Source of the DNA: Pantoea sp. A4
GTDB lineage: Bacteria; Pseudomonadota; Gammaproteobacteria; Enterobacterales; Enterobacteriaceae
Direction of reading: 5' to 3'
NCBI RefSeq assembly: GCF_000295955.2
Contig: NZ_ALXE01000036.1
Location: 1-64,000, forward strand
DNA: 64,000 nt
Shown here: positions 31,959 through 41,899 of the stretch, piece after piece
Numbering within the stretch: the first letter of the stretch is position 1
Layout of the letters: each line of letters begins with the position of its first letter
Made by a program: the position numbers and the translations under genes
The notes under the pieces: generated by a model
What the model saw: the letters and a program-made list of their open reading frames with translations, nothing else
The model's database searches: none
What the model was told of the DNA's origin: nothing

Positions 31959-32930
31959 ATGTCACAGCTTAGTTCCCCCGAAGAATTAAATAGCGACCTC
32001 ATTGATTCTGTTCGCCAGACGTTAATGGTTCAGGGTGCGGGTTTACAGCATCTTGCTGAGCAACTGGATGCTGAACAGTACACCGCTGCATTAAAATTGA
32101 TTTCTACCTGCAAGGGACATGTGATTGTTTCTGGCATGGGGAAATCCGGCCACGTGGGACGCAAAATGTCCGCGACGTTGGCTTCTACCGGTACACCCAG
32201 CTTTTTCATTCACCCTGCGGAGGCCTTCCACGGCGACCTCGGGATGATCACGCCTTATGACCTGCTGATTTTGATTTCTGCCAGCGGGGAAACCGACGAA
32301 GTTCTTAAACTGGTGCCTTCACTACGTGATTTTGGCAATCGGATCATTGCGATTACCAACCATGGTGATTCTACGCTAGCGAAAAACGCGGATGCGGTGC
32401 TGGAACTGAACATGACCAGCGAAACCTGCCCGAATAATCTGGCACCGACCACCTCGACCACATTGACCATGGCGATTGGGGATGCTTTAGCCATTGCCAT
32501 GATCCATCAGCGTCGTTTCTTACCTGATGATTTTGCGCGCTATCATCCTGGTGGTTCATTAGGCCGGCGTCTGCTTACGCGTGTTGCCGATGTTATGCAC
32601 CAGTCTGTTCCTACGGTCTCCGAAGAGGCAAGCTTCACTGAGGTTATCCACCATATCACCAGCGGCCGCCAGGGCATGGTGATGGTTGAAGACCAGCAAG
32701 GCGAGCTGGCTGGCATCATTACTGATGGTGACTTGCGTCGTTTTATGGAAAAGACCACAGACCTGAGTTCAGCCTTTGCTCGCGTTATGATGACGTGCAA
32801 TCCGCTGGTACTCAAAGAAGAGACCATGATCATTGATGCCGAAGAAATGATGCAAAAACATCGTGTATCTTCGCTATTGGTTGTGAACAAAGAGAATAAA
32901 GTGACTGGATTAGTGCGTATTTTTGACTGA
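31959..32930 (+). CDS. kpsF: Capsular arabinose-5-phosphate isomerase
   Basis: A 323-residue SIS-CBS-CBS protein. The sugar isomerase domain (about residues 35-175) shows GMGKSGHVGRKMSATLASTG, HPAEAFHGDLG and SASGETDEV; two CBS domains follow (about 205-323). It converts ribulose-5-phosphate to arabinose-5-phosphate, the first step toward CMP-Kdo. As the first gene of the kpsFEDUCS series it is best called KpsF rather than KdsD or GutQ. ATG 31959 is preferred over the in-frame TTG at 31953 because AAGGGA ends at 31952, giving proper spacing only to the ATG. It is the head gene of capsule region 1; kpsE follows after 27 bases. Confidence 0.95.
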   Translation: MSQLSSPEELNSDLIDSVRQTLMVQGAGLQHLAEQLDAEQYTAALKLISTCKGHVIVSGMGKSGHVGRKMSATLASTGTPSFFIHPAEAFHGDLGMITPYDLLILISASGETDEVLKLVPSLRDFGNRIIAITNHGDSTLAKNADAVLELNMTSETCPNNLAPTTSTTLTMAIGDALAIAMIHQRRFLPDDFARYHPGGSLGRRLLTRVADVMHQSVPTVSEEASFTEVIHHITSGRQGMVMVEDQQGELAGIITDGDLRRFMEKTTDLSSAFARVMMTCNPLVLKEETMIIDAEEMMQKHRVSSLLVVNKENKVTGLVRIFD

Positions 32931-32957
32931 TTCTGCGCCGGAAATGATGATAGCTAC

Positions 32958-34109
32958 ATGTTGATAACTAAAGTGAAGTCCCACGCGGTTGCGTTGCGCC
33001 GCCGCGTGCCTGCTATTACCCTGAATGATATTCACCGGCATCTGGCCAAGATCGTTATTGGTGTTCCCATGGCTGTGCTGTTGGTTTATCTGATCATTTT
33101 CAGTCAACCGCGCTATATGAGCGAATCAAAAGTTGCGATAAAACGCTCTGATGACCTCAACAGTGCAAGTCTTAACGTCGGCTTACTGCTGGGTTCTTCT
33201 ACCGGGGATTCCTCGGGAGATGCGCTCTATCTGAAAGAGTACATCAACTCGCCGGACATGCTGGCTGCGCTGGATAAGCAGCTCAACTTCCATGAAGCCT
33301 TTAGCCACAGTGGGTTAGATTTTCTTAACCATCTTGGTAAAGGTGATCAGGCTGAACGCTTCCTGCAGTACTACCTGAGCCGCATTACCGTCTCTTATGA
33401 CGACAAAACCGGGTTACTGGATATTCAGACTCAGGGCTTCACCCCGGCGTTTGCGCAGCAGTTTAACAAGGCGGTGCTCAAAGAGTCTGAACGCTTCATT
33501 AACGAAATGTCGCATAAGATTGCGCGTGAACAGCTTACCTTTGCCGAAGGTGAGATGAATAAAGCACGCCAGCGCCTCAATGCCAGCCAGGCACAACTGC
33601 TGGCCTACCAGAACCATAACAACGTGCTCGACCCAGAAGCTTCGGCGATGGCGGCCAGCACGCTGGTAAATACGCTGGTAGGGCAGAAGATCCAGATGGA
33701 AGCTGACCTGCGTAACCTGCTGACCTATCTGCGTGATGATGCCCCGCAGGTGATCAGCGCGAGGAATGCCATCAAGTCGTTAGAAGCGCAGATTGAAAAT
33801 GAGAAGGGCAAGCTTACCGCGCCGGAAGGCCGCAGGCTTAACAGCATGGCGGTGGATTTTGACCAGATCAAATCTCAGGTGGCTTTTGATACTGAAGTTT
33901 ATAAGTTAGCACTTACTTCAGTTGAGAAGACGCGTGTTGAAGCGCTGCGTAAGCTGAAAGTGCTGTCGGTGATTAGCTCGCCGCAGTTGCCGCAAGAATC
34001 GACGTACCCGAACAAACCTTATCTGATCGCCTGCTGGCTGCTGGTGTGCTGCCTGCTATTTGGATCGCTGAAATTGCTGATTGCCGTCATTGAAGACCAT
34101 CGCGATTAA
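32958..34109 (+). CDS. kpsE: Capsule export inner membrane polysaccharide co-polymerase family protein
   Basis: A 383-residue protein (E. coli KpsE is about 382). It has an N-terminal transmembrane helix at about residues 32-50 (IVIGVPMAVLLVYLIIFS), then the PCP motif SQPRYMSESKVAIKRSDD, a large periplasmic part with coiled coils (about 170-325), and a C-terminal transmembrane helix at about 355-375. A P-rich stretch before the last helix (SSPQLPQESTYPNKPYL) is typical. KpsE links the KpsMT exporter to the KpsD outer membrane channel. It lies between kpsF and kpsD in the conserved order, with a 30-base gap to kpsD. Confidence 0.95.
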   Translation: MLITKVKSHAVALRRRVPAITLNDIHRHLAKIVIGVPMAVLLVYLIIFSQPRYMSESKVAIKRSDDLNSASLNVGLLLGSSTGDSSGDALYLKEYINSPDMLAALDKQLNFHEAFSHSGLDFLNHLGKGDQAERFLQYYLSRITVSYDDKTGLLDIQTQGFTPAFAQQFNKAVLKESERFINEMSHKIAREQLTFAEGEMNKARQRLNASQAQLLAYQNHNNVLDPEASAMAASTLVNTLVGQKIQMEADLRNLLTYLRDDAPQVISARNAIKSLEAQIENEKGKLTAPEGRRLNSMAVDFDQIKSQVAFDTEVYKLALTSVEKTRVEALRKLKVLSVISSPQLPQESTYPNKPYLIACWLLVCCLLFGSLKLLIAVIEDHRD

Positions 34110-34139
34110 TGCGCCCGTAGAACAACATAAGAGTTAGCC

Positions 34140-35816
34140 ATGAAATACGTAAAATCTTTAGTCTTTCTCCTTGCCGTGCAGGCGGCGCAAGCGGGTGCGG
34201 CAGTAGGGATTAATGCCGACCCGGAACTGACGGGTGCGGCACCTTTGCCTGGCATTCTCAGCGGTCAACAACAGACCAGCAACGACAGCAGTGGTTTTGA
34301 TAACACCCCAGCGCCAACAGCGCCGGTGATGCCCAGCCGCATGTTTGGTGCCCAACTGTTTAACGGCAACAGCCCGGACAGCGGTGCGACCGTCGGTTTT
34401 AACCCCGGTTATGTGATCAACCCAGGCGATACTATCCAGATCCGCCTGTGGGGCGCGTTCACCTACGACGGTGCAATGGCGGTGGACCCGAAAGGCAACA
34501 TCTTCCTGCCGAACGTTGGCCCGGTCAAAGTGGCGGGGACCAGCAACGGTAACCTGAACGCGCTGGTGACGGCCAAAGTGAAAGAGGTCTATCAGGCGAA
34601 CGTCAGCGTTTACGCCTCGCTGTTACAGGCGCAGCCGGTAAAAGTGTACGTCACCGGCTTTGTGCGTAACCCTGGCCTGTATGGCGGCATCACTTCGGAT
34701 TCACTGCTGAACTACCTGATTAAAGCGGGCGGGGTTGATCCGGATCGCGGCAGCTATGTGGATATCACTATCAAGCGTGGCAATCGCACCCGTGCCTCCA
34801 TCAACCTGTATGACTTCCTGCTGGATGGCAAACTGGGCCTGTCACAGTTTGCCGATGGCGACACCATCGTGGTTGGCCCACGTCAGCACACCTTTAGCGT
34901 GCAGGGCGATGTGTTTAACAGCTATGACTTTGAATTCCGCGACAGCTCGATTCCGGTGACGGAAGCACTGAGCTGGGCCAGACCCAAGCCGGGTGCCACT
35001 AACATCACCATCATGAGGCAGCAAGGGACGGTGAAGCGTAGTGAGTACTACCCAATCAGCTCTGCGCCGGGTCGCATGTTGCAGGATGGCGATACGCTGG
35101 TGGTGAGTTCTGACCGCTATGCCGGCACCATTCAGGTACGCATTGAAGGCGCCCATTCTGGCGAACACGCGATGATCTTGCCGTACGGTTCGACTATGCG
35201 TCAGGTATTGGCGCAGATCCGCCCGAACAGCATGTCGCAGATGAGCGCGATTCAGCTTTATCGCCAGTCTGTGGCACAGCGTCAGAAAGAGATGCTGGAT
35301 CTGTCACTGCAAAAACTGGAAGAGGCTTCGCTCTCTGCGCAGTCAGCCACCAAAGAAGAAGCCAGCCTGCGTATGCAGGAAGCACAGCTGGTGAGCCGCT
35401 TTGTGGCGAAAGCCCGTCAGGCGGTGCCGCGTGGCCAGGTAGTGTTAGATCAAAACAATCTCGACAGTGTCTTGTTAGAAGATGGTGACGTGGTGAGCAT
35501 TCCAGAGAAGACCTCTCTGGTGATGGTACACGGCGAAGTGCTGTTCCCGAATGCCGTATCCTGGGAGAAGGGCCTCAGCCCGGATGACTACATCAAGAAA
35601 TGTGGTGGCCTGACGCAGAAAGCCAGCAACAGCAAAGTGATTGTGATCCGTCAGAACGGCGAATCTGAAGATGCAGAAGATGTGAAAACCCTGCAACCTG
35701 GCGATGAGCTGATGGTTCTGCCGAAGTACGATTCGAAGAACATCGAAGTAACGCGCGGCATCTCGACCATCCTCTACCAGTTGGCGGTGGGTGCAAAAGT
35801 AATTCTGTCCCTGTAA
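34140..35816 (+). CDS. kpsD: Capsule export outer membrane/periplasmic channel protein
   Basis: A 558-residue protein with a clear signal peptide (MKYVKSLVFLLAVQAAQAGA, cleavage near residue 20). A polysaccharide export domain follows (INPGDTIQIRLWGAF, about residues 96-110), then SLBB-like segments (VYVTGFVRNPGLYGG, about 180; SLVMVHGEVLFPNAVSWEKG, about 460). It is the Wza-related outer membrane translocon of ABC-dependent capsules, working with KpsE and KpsMT. The stop TAA overlaps the ribosome site (TAAGGA) of kpsU, so translation of the two is likely coupled. Confidence 0.95.
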   Translation: MKYVKSLVFLLAVQAAQAGAAVGINADPELTGAAPLPGILSGQQQTSNDSSGFDNTPAPTAPVMPSRMFGAQLFNGNSPDSGATVGFNPGYVINPGDTIQIRLWGAFTYDGAMAVDPKGNIFLPNVGPVKVAGTSNGNLNALVTAKVKEVYQANVSVYASLLQAQPVKVYVTGFVRNPGLYGGITSDSLLNYLIKAGGVDPDRGSYVDITIKRGNRTRASINLYDFLLDGKLGLSQFADGDTIVVGPRQHTFSVQGDVFNSYDFEFRDSSIPVTEALSWARPKPGATNITIMRQQGTVKRSEYYPISSAPGRMLQDGDTLVVSSDRYAGTIQVRIEGAHSGEHAMILPYGSTMRQVLAQIRPNSMSQMSAIQLYRQSVAQRQKEMLDLSLQKLEEASLSAQSATKEEASLRMQEAQLVSRFVAKARQAVPRGQVVLDQNNLDSVLLEDGDVVSIPEKTSLVMVHGEVLFPNAVSWEKGLSPDDYIKKCGGLTQKASNSKVIVIRQNGESEDAEDVKTLQPGDELMVLPKYDSKNIEVTRGISTILYQLAVGAKVILSL

Positions 35817-35825
35817 GGATAAGTG

Positions 35826-36557
35826 ATGAGCAAAACAGTGATTGTTATCCCGGCGCGTTATGGTTCATCGCGCCTGCCTGGTAAGCCGCTACTGGATATT
35901 ATCGGTAAGCCAATGATCCAACATGTCTATGAACGGGCGCTACAGGTGCCTGACATTGACGAAGTCTGGGTGGCTACTGATGATGAGCGGGTTAAAAACG
36001 CCGTTGAAGCGTTTAATGGCAAAGTGGTGATGACGCGTAGCGATCATGAATCCGGCACTGACCGTTTGGTTGAAGTGATGGAGCAAGTGGACGCGGATAT
36101 CTACATCAACTTGCAGGGTGATGAGCCGTTAATCCGTCCTGCGGATGTTGCTCGCCTGGCAGAAGGAATGCGTGCTGATGCAGAGTTGCCAGTGGCAACG
36201 CTGTGCCACAGCATTTCTGCCAGCGAAGCGCTGGAACCGAGCTGCGTAAAAGTCGTCTTGAACACGCGGCAGGATGCGCTGTATTTCAGCCGTTCGCCAA
36301 TCCCTTATCCACGTAACGAAGATAAGGTGCGATACCTGAAACACGTGGGTATTTATGCTTATCGGAAATCGGTGTTGCAGGGCTACAGCCAGTTGCCAGA
36401 AGCCATGCCGGAGCAGGCGGAATCTCTGGAACAGCTGCGTTTAATGAATGCGGGTGTTGGTATCCGTGCTTTCCAGGTTGAGCCTACGGGCCCCGGTGTT
36501 GATACACCGGCTTGCCTGGAAAAAGTGCGTGCACTGATGGCTGAAGAGGTCGTGTAG
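35826..36557 (+). CDS. kpsU: Capsule-specific CMP-Kdo synthetase
   Basis: A 243-residue cytidylyltransferase. The N-terminal nucleotide-binding motif is [16 protein letters not shown], followed by the family signatures [17 protein letters not shown] and NLQGDEPLI, and later [10 protein letters not shown] and [10 protein letters not shown]. It activates Kdo with CTP for the capsule linker and probably for the polymer. The start ATG 35826 is chosen over a GTG one codon earlier because AAGGAT stands at the right distance. It lies 9 bases after kpsD and is followed immediately by kpsC. Confidence 0.95.
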   Translation: MSKTVIVIPARYGSSRLPGKPLLDIIGKPMIQHVYERALQVPDIDEVWVATDDERVKNAVEAFNGKVVMTRSDHESGTDRLVEVMEQVDADIYINLQGDEPLIRPADVARLAEGMRADAELPVATLCHSISASEALEPSCVKVVLNTRQDALYFSRSPIPYPRNEDKVRYLKHVGIYAYRKSVLQGYSQLPEAMPEQAESLEQLRLMNAGVGIRAFQVEPTGPGVDTPACLEKVRALMAEEVV

Positions 36558-36559
36558 TT

Positions 36560-38581
36560 GTGATCGGCGTATTCTCATCGGGGATCTGGCGGATTCCTCA
36601 CCTGGAAAATTTTCTCGGGCAAAAGAGCCAGAAACTGGCGCTACGTCAGACGATCACGGATGAGATCACGCAGATAGCAGTCTGGGGCTATCGCCCCAGT
36701 ACGACAGTGCCTTGCGAACTTGCTGCCGCTGCCGGTAAAAGCGTCTTGCGTCTGGAGGATGGGTTTATCCGTTCTCTGGGGCTTGGCGCGACCGGCAGCC
36801 CGCCTCTTTCGATGGTGCTGGACAAAAAGGGTATTTACTACGATGCGAGCCAACCCAGCACGCTGGAATACCTGATTAAAGATGAACAGAGTACCCCGTC
36901 TTTAGCTGCGCAGGCTAAAGAGGCGATGCAGATAATTGTCGCGGAGGATCTGGCTAAATATAATCAGGCCCCTGCATTTAGCGGCGCAACTGACGCTGAA
37001 ATTGTGCTGGTTGTTGATCAAACCGCGGGTGATATGTCTGTGGTGCGCGGTAATGCAGGACCAGAGGCATTTACTGCCATGTTAGATGCCGCCGTAGCTG
37101 AGAACCCCAAGGCAGAAATCTGGCTGAAAGTGCACCCTGATGTGCTTTCGGGCAAAAAAGCCGGGTATTTTGGTCCTCAGCATCAACAGGGCCGGGTTAA
37201 GCTGTTTACCGCTGATGTCAGTCCACAATCCTTACTGCGCCATGTCTCACGCGTGTATGCCGTGACTTCGCAATATGGGTTTGAAGCTCTGGTGGCGGGT
37301 AAGCCCGTGGTCTGTTTTGGCCAGCCCTGGTACGCCGGTTGGGGATTAACGGACGATCGCCATCCACAGGCGCAGCTTTTAACCGAAAGGCGCGGTACTG
37401 CCTCGCTGGTTGCATTATTTGCGGCGGCGTACTTACGTTACAGCCGTTATATCGATCCAGTGACGGGCGAAGCCTGCGATCTGTTTCGGGTGATGCAGTG
37501 GCTGTCATTACAGAAGAATCACACTGCGCAGCGCACGGGAGAACTCTGGGCACCGGGTCTTTCTTTATGGAAAGCCAGCGTCCTCAAGCCCTTTTTGCGT
37601 ACCAACAGTAACCGTTTAAATTTCAGCCTCAAAAGTAGAAATGCGACGGCCTGCGTGGTATGGGGAACACGTGGTGAAGCTCGCTGGTCTGCACTGGCGC
37701 AGCAAAAAGGTCTGCCGGTATGGCGTATGGAGGATGGCTTCTTACGCTCCTCTGGGCTTGGTTCAGATTTATTGCCGCCGCTCTCTCTGGTGCTGGATAA
37801 GCAGGGTATTTACTACGATGCTACGCGTAGTAGTGACTTAGAGTCACTGCTAAAGCACAGCAGGCTCACGCAGCCTTACAAGCGCCGGGCAATCAATATC
37901 CAGCAGCAGTTAGTGGAAAAAAAACTCAGTAAATATAACCTGGGTGCAGCCTTTTCTTTGCCTGAAGCTGCTAAAAACAGACGTGTTTTATTAGTTCCGG
38001 GACAGGTTGAAGACGATGCCTCGATTCAGACCGGGACGATCAGCATCCGCGATAACCTCACGTTGTTACGTACCGTAAGGCAACGTAATCCAGACGCCTT
38101 TATCATCTACAAACCTCATCCTGACGTGTTGGTGGGCAACCGTAAGGGACATATTCCGGCGGAAGAAATAGCCAGGCTTGCCGATCTACAGGCCACCGAT
38201 GCAGATGTGATCCAATGCATTCAGTTGGCTGATGAGCTCCATACCATGACCTCGCTATCGGGTTTTGAAGCGTTGTTACATGGGCGTAAGGTGTATTGCT
38301 ACGGTATGCCATTTTATGCAGGGTGGGGATTGACTGTTGATGAGCATCGTTGCGAGCGACGCGATGTGACCCTGAGCATGGAAGATCTGGTTTACCAGGT
38401 GTTAATTCAGTACCCAACATATTTGAACCCACTCAGTGGGCAACCTATTGCAGTAGAAGATGCAATTACCTTGCTGCATGCAGCTCCCCGGCGTCCGATG
38501 TTTATTGAGAAGAATAAATGTAGTCGGGTATTACGTTATTCCCGTAAACTTATGATGTTTTTGAAGGTACGCTTTGGATAG
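36560..38581 (+). CDS. kpsC: Dual beta-Kdo transferase of the capsule glycolipid linker
   Basis: A 673-residue protein made of two related modules (about residues 1-320 and 340-673), the size and layout of E. coli KpsC (GT99 plus GT107). Each module carries EDGFxRSxGLG (about residue 66 and about 391), DKxGIYYDA, a KxHPDVLxG or KPHPDVLVG segment, SxxGFEALxxG and YAGWGLT. It extends the beta-Kdo primer on phosphatidylglycerol after KpsS. The start is GTG 36560, just after the kpsU stop, with GAGG about ten bases upstream; the first residues ([16 protein letters not shown]) match the family start. Soluble, acting at the inner membrane. Confidence 0.95.
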   Translation: MIGVFSSGIWRIPHLENFLGQKSQKLALRQTITDEITQIAVWGYRPSTTVPCELAAAAGKSVLRLEDGFIRSLGLGATGSPPLSMVLDKKGIYYDASQPSTLEYLIKDEQSTPSLAAQAKEAMQIIVAEDLAKYNQAPAFSGATDAEIVLVVDQTAGDMSVVRGNAGPEAFTAMLDAAVAENPKAEIWLKVHPDVLSGKKAGYFGPQHQQGRVKLFTADVSPQSLLRHVSRVYAVTSQYGFEALVAGKPVVCFGQPWYAGWGLTDDRHPQAQLLTERRGTASLVALFAAAYLRYSRYIDPVTGEACDLFRVMQWLSLQKNHTAQRTGELWAPGLSLWKASVLKPFLRTNSNRLNFSLKSRNATACVVWGTRGEARWSALAQQKGLPVWRMEDGFLRSSGLGSDLLPPLSLVLDKQGIYYDATRSSDLESLLKHSRLTQPYKRRAINIQQQLVEKKLSKYNLGAAFSLPEAAKNRRVLLVPGQVEDDASIQTGTISIRDNLTLLRTVRQRNPDAFIIYKPHPDVLVGNRKGHIPAEEIARLADLQATDADVIQCIQLADELHTMTSLSGFEALLHGRKVYCYGMPFYAGWGLTVDEHRCERRDVTLSMEDLVYQVLIQYPTYLNPLSGQPIAVEDAITLLHAAPRRPMFIEKNKCSRVLRYSRKLMMFLKVRFG

Positions 38582-38622
38582 TTTAATTGGCTCTTGGGTA
38601 AACGAGGTCAAAGGAAATGACT

Positions 38623-39864
38623 ATGCATAATACCGCAATGACAACGCTGCTGGCGGGTAAAAAATACCTTCTCTTGCAAGGACCGATGGGGCCATTCTTT
38701 AGCGATTTAGCAAACTGGCTAGAATCTCTTGAACGCGAAGCGGTTAGCGTAGTGTTTAACGGAGGCGACCGTTTCTATAACCGCAAAAACAAACATTTAA
38801 CTTACCAGCAGACGCCTAAAGAGTTCCCAGCCTGGCTTCGTGCTACCCATCAGGATTTTGCCTTCGATACGATTCTTTGCTTTGGTGATTGTCGCCCGCT
38901 GCATCAAGCGGCAAAACGTTGGGCGCAGTCAAAAGGGGTGCGCTTTGTCGCATTTGAGGAAGGATACCTTCGGCCACACTTCATCACCGTTGAGCAAGGT
39001 GGGGTGAATGCCTACTCTTCATTGCCACGAGATCCTGACTTTTATCGTAATTTACCCGAAGTGACATTACCGGAGGCCACACCGCTAACGCCGTCCGCGC
39101 GAAAACGTATCGGACATGCGATTTGGTATTACCTTGTTGGCTGGCGCTATCGCCATGAGTTTGCCAAATATAAGCACCATAAGTCTTTCTCACCCTGGTA
39201 CGAAGCGCGTTGCTGGGTACGCGCATACTGGCGTAAAGAGTGGTATGGCATCAAACAGCGTAAAGTGCTGCCGCGCCTGACGGGTGAGCTGGATCAGAAA
39301 TATTATCTGGCGATTTTGCAGGTCTACAACGACAGCCAGATTCGGCACCATAGCCCTTATGATGATGTGAGAGATTACATTAACGATGTGATTTACTCGT
39401 TTGCGACCAAAGCGCCTTCAGATAAATTCCTGGTCATCAAACACCACCCGATGGATCGTGGCCATCGGTTGTACGGCCCGTTGATTAAACAGCTGTGCAA
39501 GGAGCATAAAGTCAGCGATAGGGTCTTCTATGTCCATGATTTACCTATGCCTGCATTGCTGACCCATGCGAAAGCTGTTGTTACAATTAATAGCACGGCA
39601 GGGATTTCAGCGCTGATCCATAATAAACCATTGAAGGTGATGGGCAACGCCCTGTATGACATCAAAGGCCTTACCTATCAAGGGCACCTGCATCAGTTCT
39701 GGCAGGCTGATTTTAAACCGGACATGCGGTTGTTTAAGAAGTTTCGGGGGTACTTGATGGAAAATACGCAGGTTAATGGGGTTTATTATGGGGTATATAC
39801 TATTAAAGGTTCTGTGAGTTATGATGAAAAGGTTGAATTTTTGACGAGGGATAAGCATGTTTAA
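38623..39864 (+). CDS. kpsS: First beta-Kdo transferase of the capsule glycolipid linker
   Basis: A 413-residue protein close in sequence to E. coli KpsS (typical motifs KKYLLLQGPMGPFFSDLA, CFGDCRPLHQAAKRWA, EEGYLRPHFITVE, SSLPRDPDF, KHHPMDRGHR, NSTAGISALIHNKP). It adds the first Kdo to lyso-phosphatidylglycerol. AAGG at 38611-38614 fits ATG 38623 (8-base spacing) better than the ATG at 38617. It has about 20 extra residues at the C-terminus compared with E. coli KpsS, in the part where the DNA becomes A+T-rich and overlaps the next gene by eight bases. Confidence 0.93.
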   Translation: MHNTAMTTLLAGKKYLLLQGPMGPFFSDLANWLESLEREAVSVVFNGGDRFYNRKNKHLTYQQTPKEFPAWLRATHQDFAFDTILCFGDCRPLHQAAKRWAQSKGVRFVAFEEGYLRPHFITVEQGGVNAYSSLPRDPDFYRNLPEVTLPEATPLTPSARKRIGHAIWYYLVGWRYRHEFAKYKHHKSFSPWYEARCWVRAYWRKEWYGIKQRKVLPRLTGELDQKYYLAILQVYNDSQIRHHSPYDDVRDYINDVIYSFATKAPSDKFLVIKHHPMDRGHRLYGPLIKQLCKEHKVSDRVFYVHDLPMPALLTHAKAVVTINSTAGISALIHNKPLKVMGNALYDIKGLTYQGHLHQFWQADFKPDMRLFKKFRGYLMENTQVNGVYYGVYTIKGSVSYDEKVEFLTRDKHV

Positions 39865-40894
39865 CTTAAAACCCTTATGTTTACTGATCTTTTCCCCTTT
39901 ATGCTTTTCCAATGATAATTGTGTTTTTAATATCAACCAAGGACAAGTGAATCGTTTAAATAAAAGCTGTACATATAATGGCACGGCTGTTATTTCTCAA
40001 TCTGGTACGGTATTGGATTGTAATGGGGCTGTAATTGATGGTAATGGGGAGAATAATATTGGGGTAGCTGTGATAGGGAAGGGGATTAGTAATGTTTTGA
40101 TAAAAAATTGTATTATCAGAAACGAAAAGTCTACTGCTATCCGGGTGTCATCAGGAGTTCCACAGAATATTGATGAGAATAATCATAGTTTAAAATATAG
40201 TTACTCACCTAAGAAAATACTTATAGAAAACACAACAACTGAAAATTCTGGGGGGGTAAATATTTATATAGATAACTATGTCACTGACTCTGCAATAATA
40301 AATTCTAAAATAATTAATTCAAAAGGTGTTGGGGTATACCTTGATTACTCAACAAGCCATATTTTGGTTAAGGGTAATTCTTTTATAGGCAATGGTTTAA
40401 ATCATCAAGGACGAGAGCTTCCAGCTTTGGCTATTGATTCATCAAGTAATAACAAAATTATCGATAACGTATTCTCACAGAACGCTGCGGGCTCAATGTT
40501 TTTATATAAAAACTGTGGTGAGCATTATTCAAGTGGAAAGTCTGCTGTAAGATGGCAAGGTTCTAATAAAAATTTAATATCAGGAAATGATTTTAATGAT
40601 GAAAAAGTAGGCGTATGGATTGCAGCCAGACAATCAAAAGATCTTTCAAGTTGGGGATGTGCAGATAAAAGCATGGATCAAAATGGGAAGTATTTTGAAG
40701 ATTTCGCGGATTATAATTATATCATTAGTAATAAATTTAAGAGTGTCTTAAAAGGAGTGGTAATAGAAGGCGATAATAATAAAGTTATAAATAATGATTT
40801 TATAGATTCATCAGGAAATGATATAGTTCTTCCAAGAACGAAAAAATACGAGTATTTAGGGCTTAAGCAGTCTGGTAATGATATTGTAAAATAA
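39857..40894 (+). CDS. Secreted right-handed beta-helix protein appended to capsule region 1
   Basis: A 345-residue protein with a short hydrophobic N-terminus (LCLLIFSPLCFS) that looks like a signal peptide. The rest has the rhythm of a right-handed parallel beta-helix (NosD/pectate-lyase fold): repeated turns such as NVLIKNCIIRN, KKILIENTTTEN, SAIINSKIINSKG, HILVKGNSFIGNG, NKIIDNVFSQN, NLISGNDFND and NKVINNDFIDSSGNDI. At least three cysteines are present. This fold is common in polysaccharide lyases, hydrolases and epimerases, so a periplasmic or surface enzyme acting on the capsule polymer is plausible. No catalytic residues can be assigned. It overlaps kpsS by eight bases (ribosome site GAGGG at 39846-39850) and is much richer in A+T than kpsFEDUCS, as if brought in with region 2. 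It is not part of the standard E. coli region 1. Confidence 0.85.
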   Translation: MFNLKPLCLLIFSPLCFSNDNCVFNINQGQVNRLNKSCTYNGTAVISQSGTVLDCNGAVIDGNGENNIGVAVIGKGISNVLIKNCIIRNEKSTAIRVSSGVPQNIDENNHSLKYSYSPKKILIENTTTENSGGVNIYIDNYVTDSAIINSKIINSKGVGVYLDYSTSHILVKGNSFIGNGLNHQGRELPALAIDSSSNNKIIDNVFSQNAAGSMFLYKNCGEHYSSGKSAVRWQGSNKNLISGNDFNDEKVGVWIAARQSKDLSSWGCADKSMDQNGKYFEDFADYNYIISNKFKSVLKGVVIEGDNNKVINNDFIDSSGNDIVLPRTKKYEYLGLKQSGNDIVK

Positions 40895-40923
40895 GATCAC
40901 TAAAATTCATAAAGTGATCTTAT
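40891..40923. terminator. Bidirectional terminator between capsule regions 1 and 2
   Basis: Perfect 11-base arms ATAAGATCACT (40891-40901) and AGTGATCTTAT (40913-40923) with an 11-base loop and T-rich flanks on both strands. It separates the convergent beta-helix and hydrolase genes and overlaps the stop codon of the former. Confidence 0.8.
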
Positions 40924-40931
40924 TGTTATTA

Positions 40932-41783
40932 TTATTGTTCTAATTTAGATAAATAGTCATTGAGTTGTTCTAAATGCCTAGGATGTCCTTCAAGCTGTGG
41001 CAGCTTTTCTCTTATCCATTTAGCTCTGTCTTGTGTGTCTAATTTTTCAGCTATTATTTTTATCACTGTAGGGGAAAGAAGTTTTGATTTGTTATAATCA
41101 TCTTCCAGTTTTTCTATTACATTAGGGATACTATCAAAATCCCCTAGTAAAATCTTCTCTAAGAGACCCAAATCAAATAAAGCTCTTGCTGATGAATGTC
41201 CTGAATCAGGCAACTGTATAATATTAGTAGATGGTGCTTTTTCTTTAATTAATTTAACATGTGAGTTATCAATAATATGGTTGTTATCAACAATAACGTA
41301 CGTTAAACCCTTAATGTTTTCATCAGCTATATTACTACCTTGAATTTCATTGATGGCAGCAATATCTTCCCTCCATCTATTTTCAAAAGGAACTATATCT
41401 GTGTTGACACAATATTGAGGGGAAATAGAAATAGTTAAATCTGGATTAAGACTAGAAGAGAATTTTAATGATGCATGTCCGCCAAGAGATGCACCAATTA
41501 CTATCCTCTTTTTAAATTCTCGCGTTATACCATTGATTCTTTCAAGCACATCATGAATTTCAGGAAAGTTAAACCATGAGTTATTTTTTTCAATGACAAA
41601 TAAAGAAGGCATATTAGCCTTTGTTAACTCCGCTTCCCATCCCCCTTTCAATGGATTAGTGTCTATAATTGCTAATCTAGCTTTGGGAAGGTGGGAATTA
41701 AACGTGATTTTAATTTCATCTTTTTTCCCGCTTCCAGGGAAAAACTTCACACAAATATTTTCATTATCAAAAATAACCAACAT
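40932..41783 (-). CDS. Alpha/beta-hydrolase-like protein of capsule region 2
   Basis: A 283-residue cytoplasmic-looking protein. The nucleophile elbow GASLGG (in IVIGASLGGHASLKF, about residues 96-110) and a late histidine in LPDSGHSSARAL suggest an alpha/beta hydrolase with Ser and His of the triad; the Asp may be in YVIVDNNH. The last 60 residues are helical (DRAKWIREKLPQLEGHP). Related capsule-cluster proteins exist as accessory proteins, but the substrate cannot be named; esterase, deacetylase or a role in chain modification are options. Start: ATG 41783 has GGTGGA at six bases; an ATG 12 bases upstream is in frame but less well placed. A strong terminator separates it from the preceding glycosyltransferase, so it may have its own promoter in 41784-41858. 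Confidence 0.75.
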   Translation of the reverse strand: MLVIFDNENICVKFFPGSGKKDEIKITFNSHLPKARLAIIDTNPLKGGWEAELTKANMPSLFVIEKNNSWFNFPEIHDVLERINGITREFKKRIVIGASLGGHASLKFSSSLNPDLTISISPQYCVNTDIVPFENRWREDIAAINEIQGSNIADENIKGLTYVIVDNNHIIDNSHVKLIKEKAPSTNIIQLPDSGHSSARALFDLGLLEKILLGDFDSIPNVIEKLEDDYNKSKLLSPTVIKIIAEKLDTQDRAKWIREKLPQLEGHPRHLEQLNDYLSKLEQ

Positions 41784-41858
41784 ACAATCCACCATTAAAT
41801 AATGTGCTTCAAGTGTAACTATAACTGCAGTCTACATGGTATATTTAATTAGTATAGT

Positions 41859-41893
41859 AAAAGTAAGGCAAAATAACAAATTGCCTTACTTTT
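41859..41893 (-). terminator. Terminator within capsule region 2
   Basis: Perfect 13-base arms AAAAGTAAGGCAA (41859-41871) and TTGCCTTACTTTT (41881-41893) around a 9-base loop, just after the stop of the GT61-like gene on the minus strand. The run of T on the far side also allows it to work on the plus strand. Confidence 0.75.
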
Positions 41894-41899
41894 TTACAA

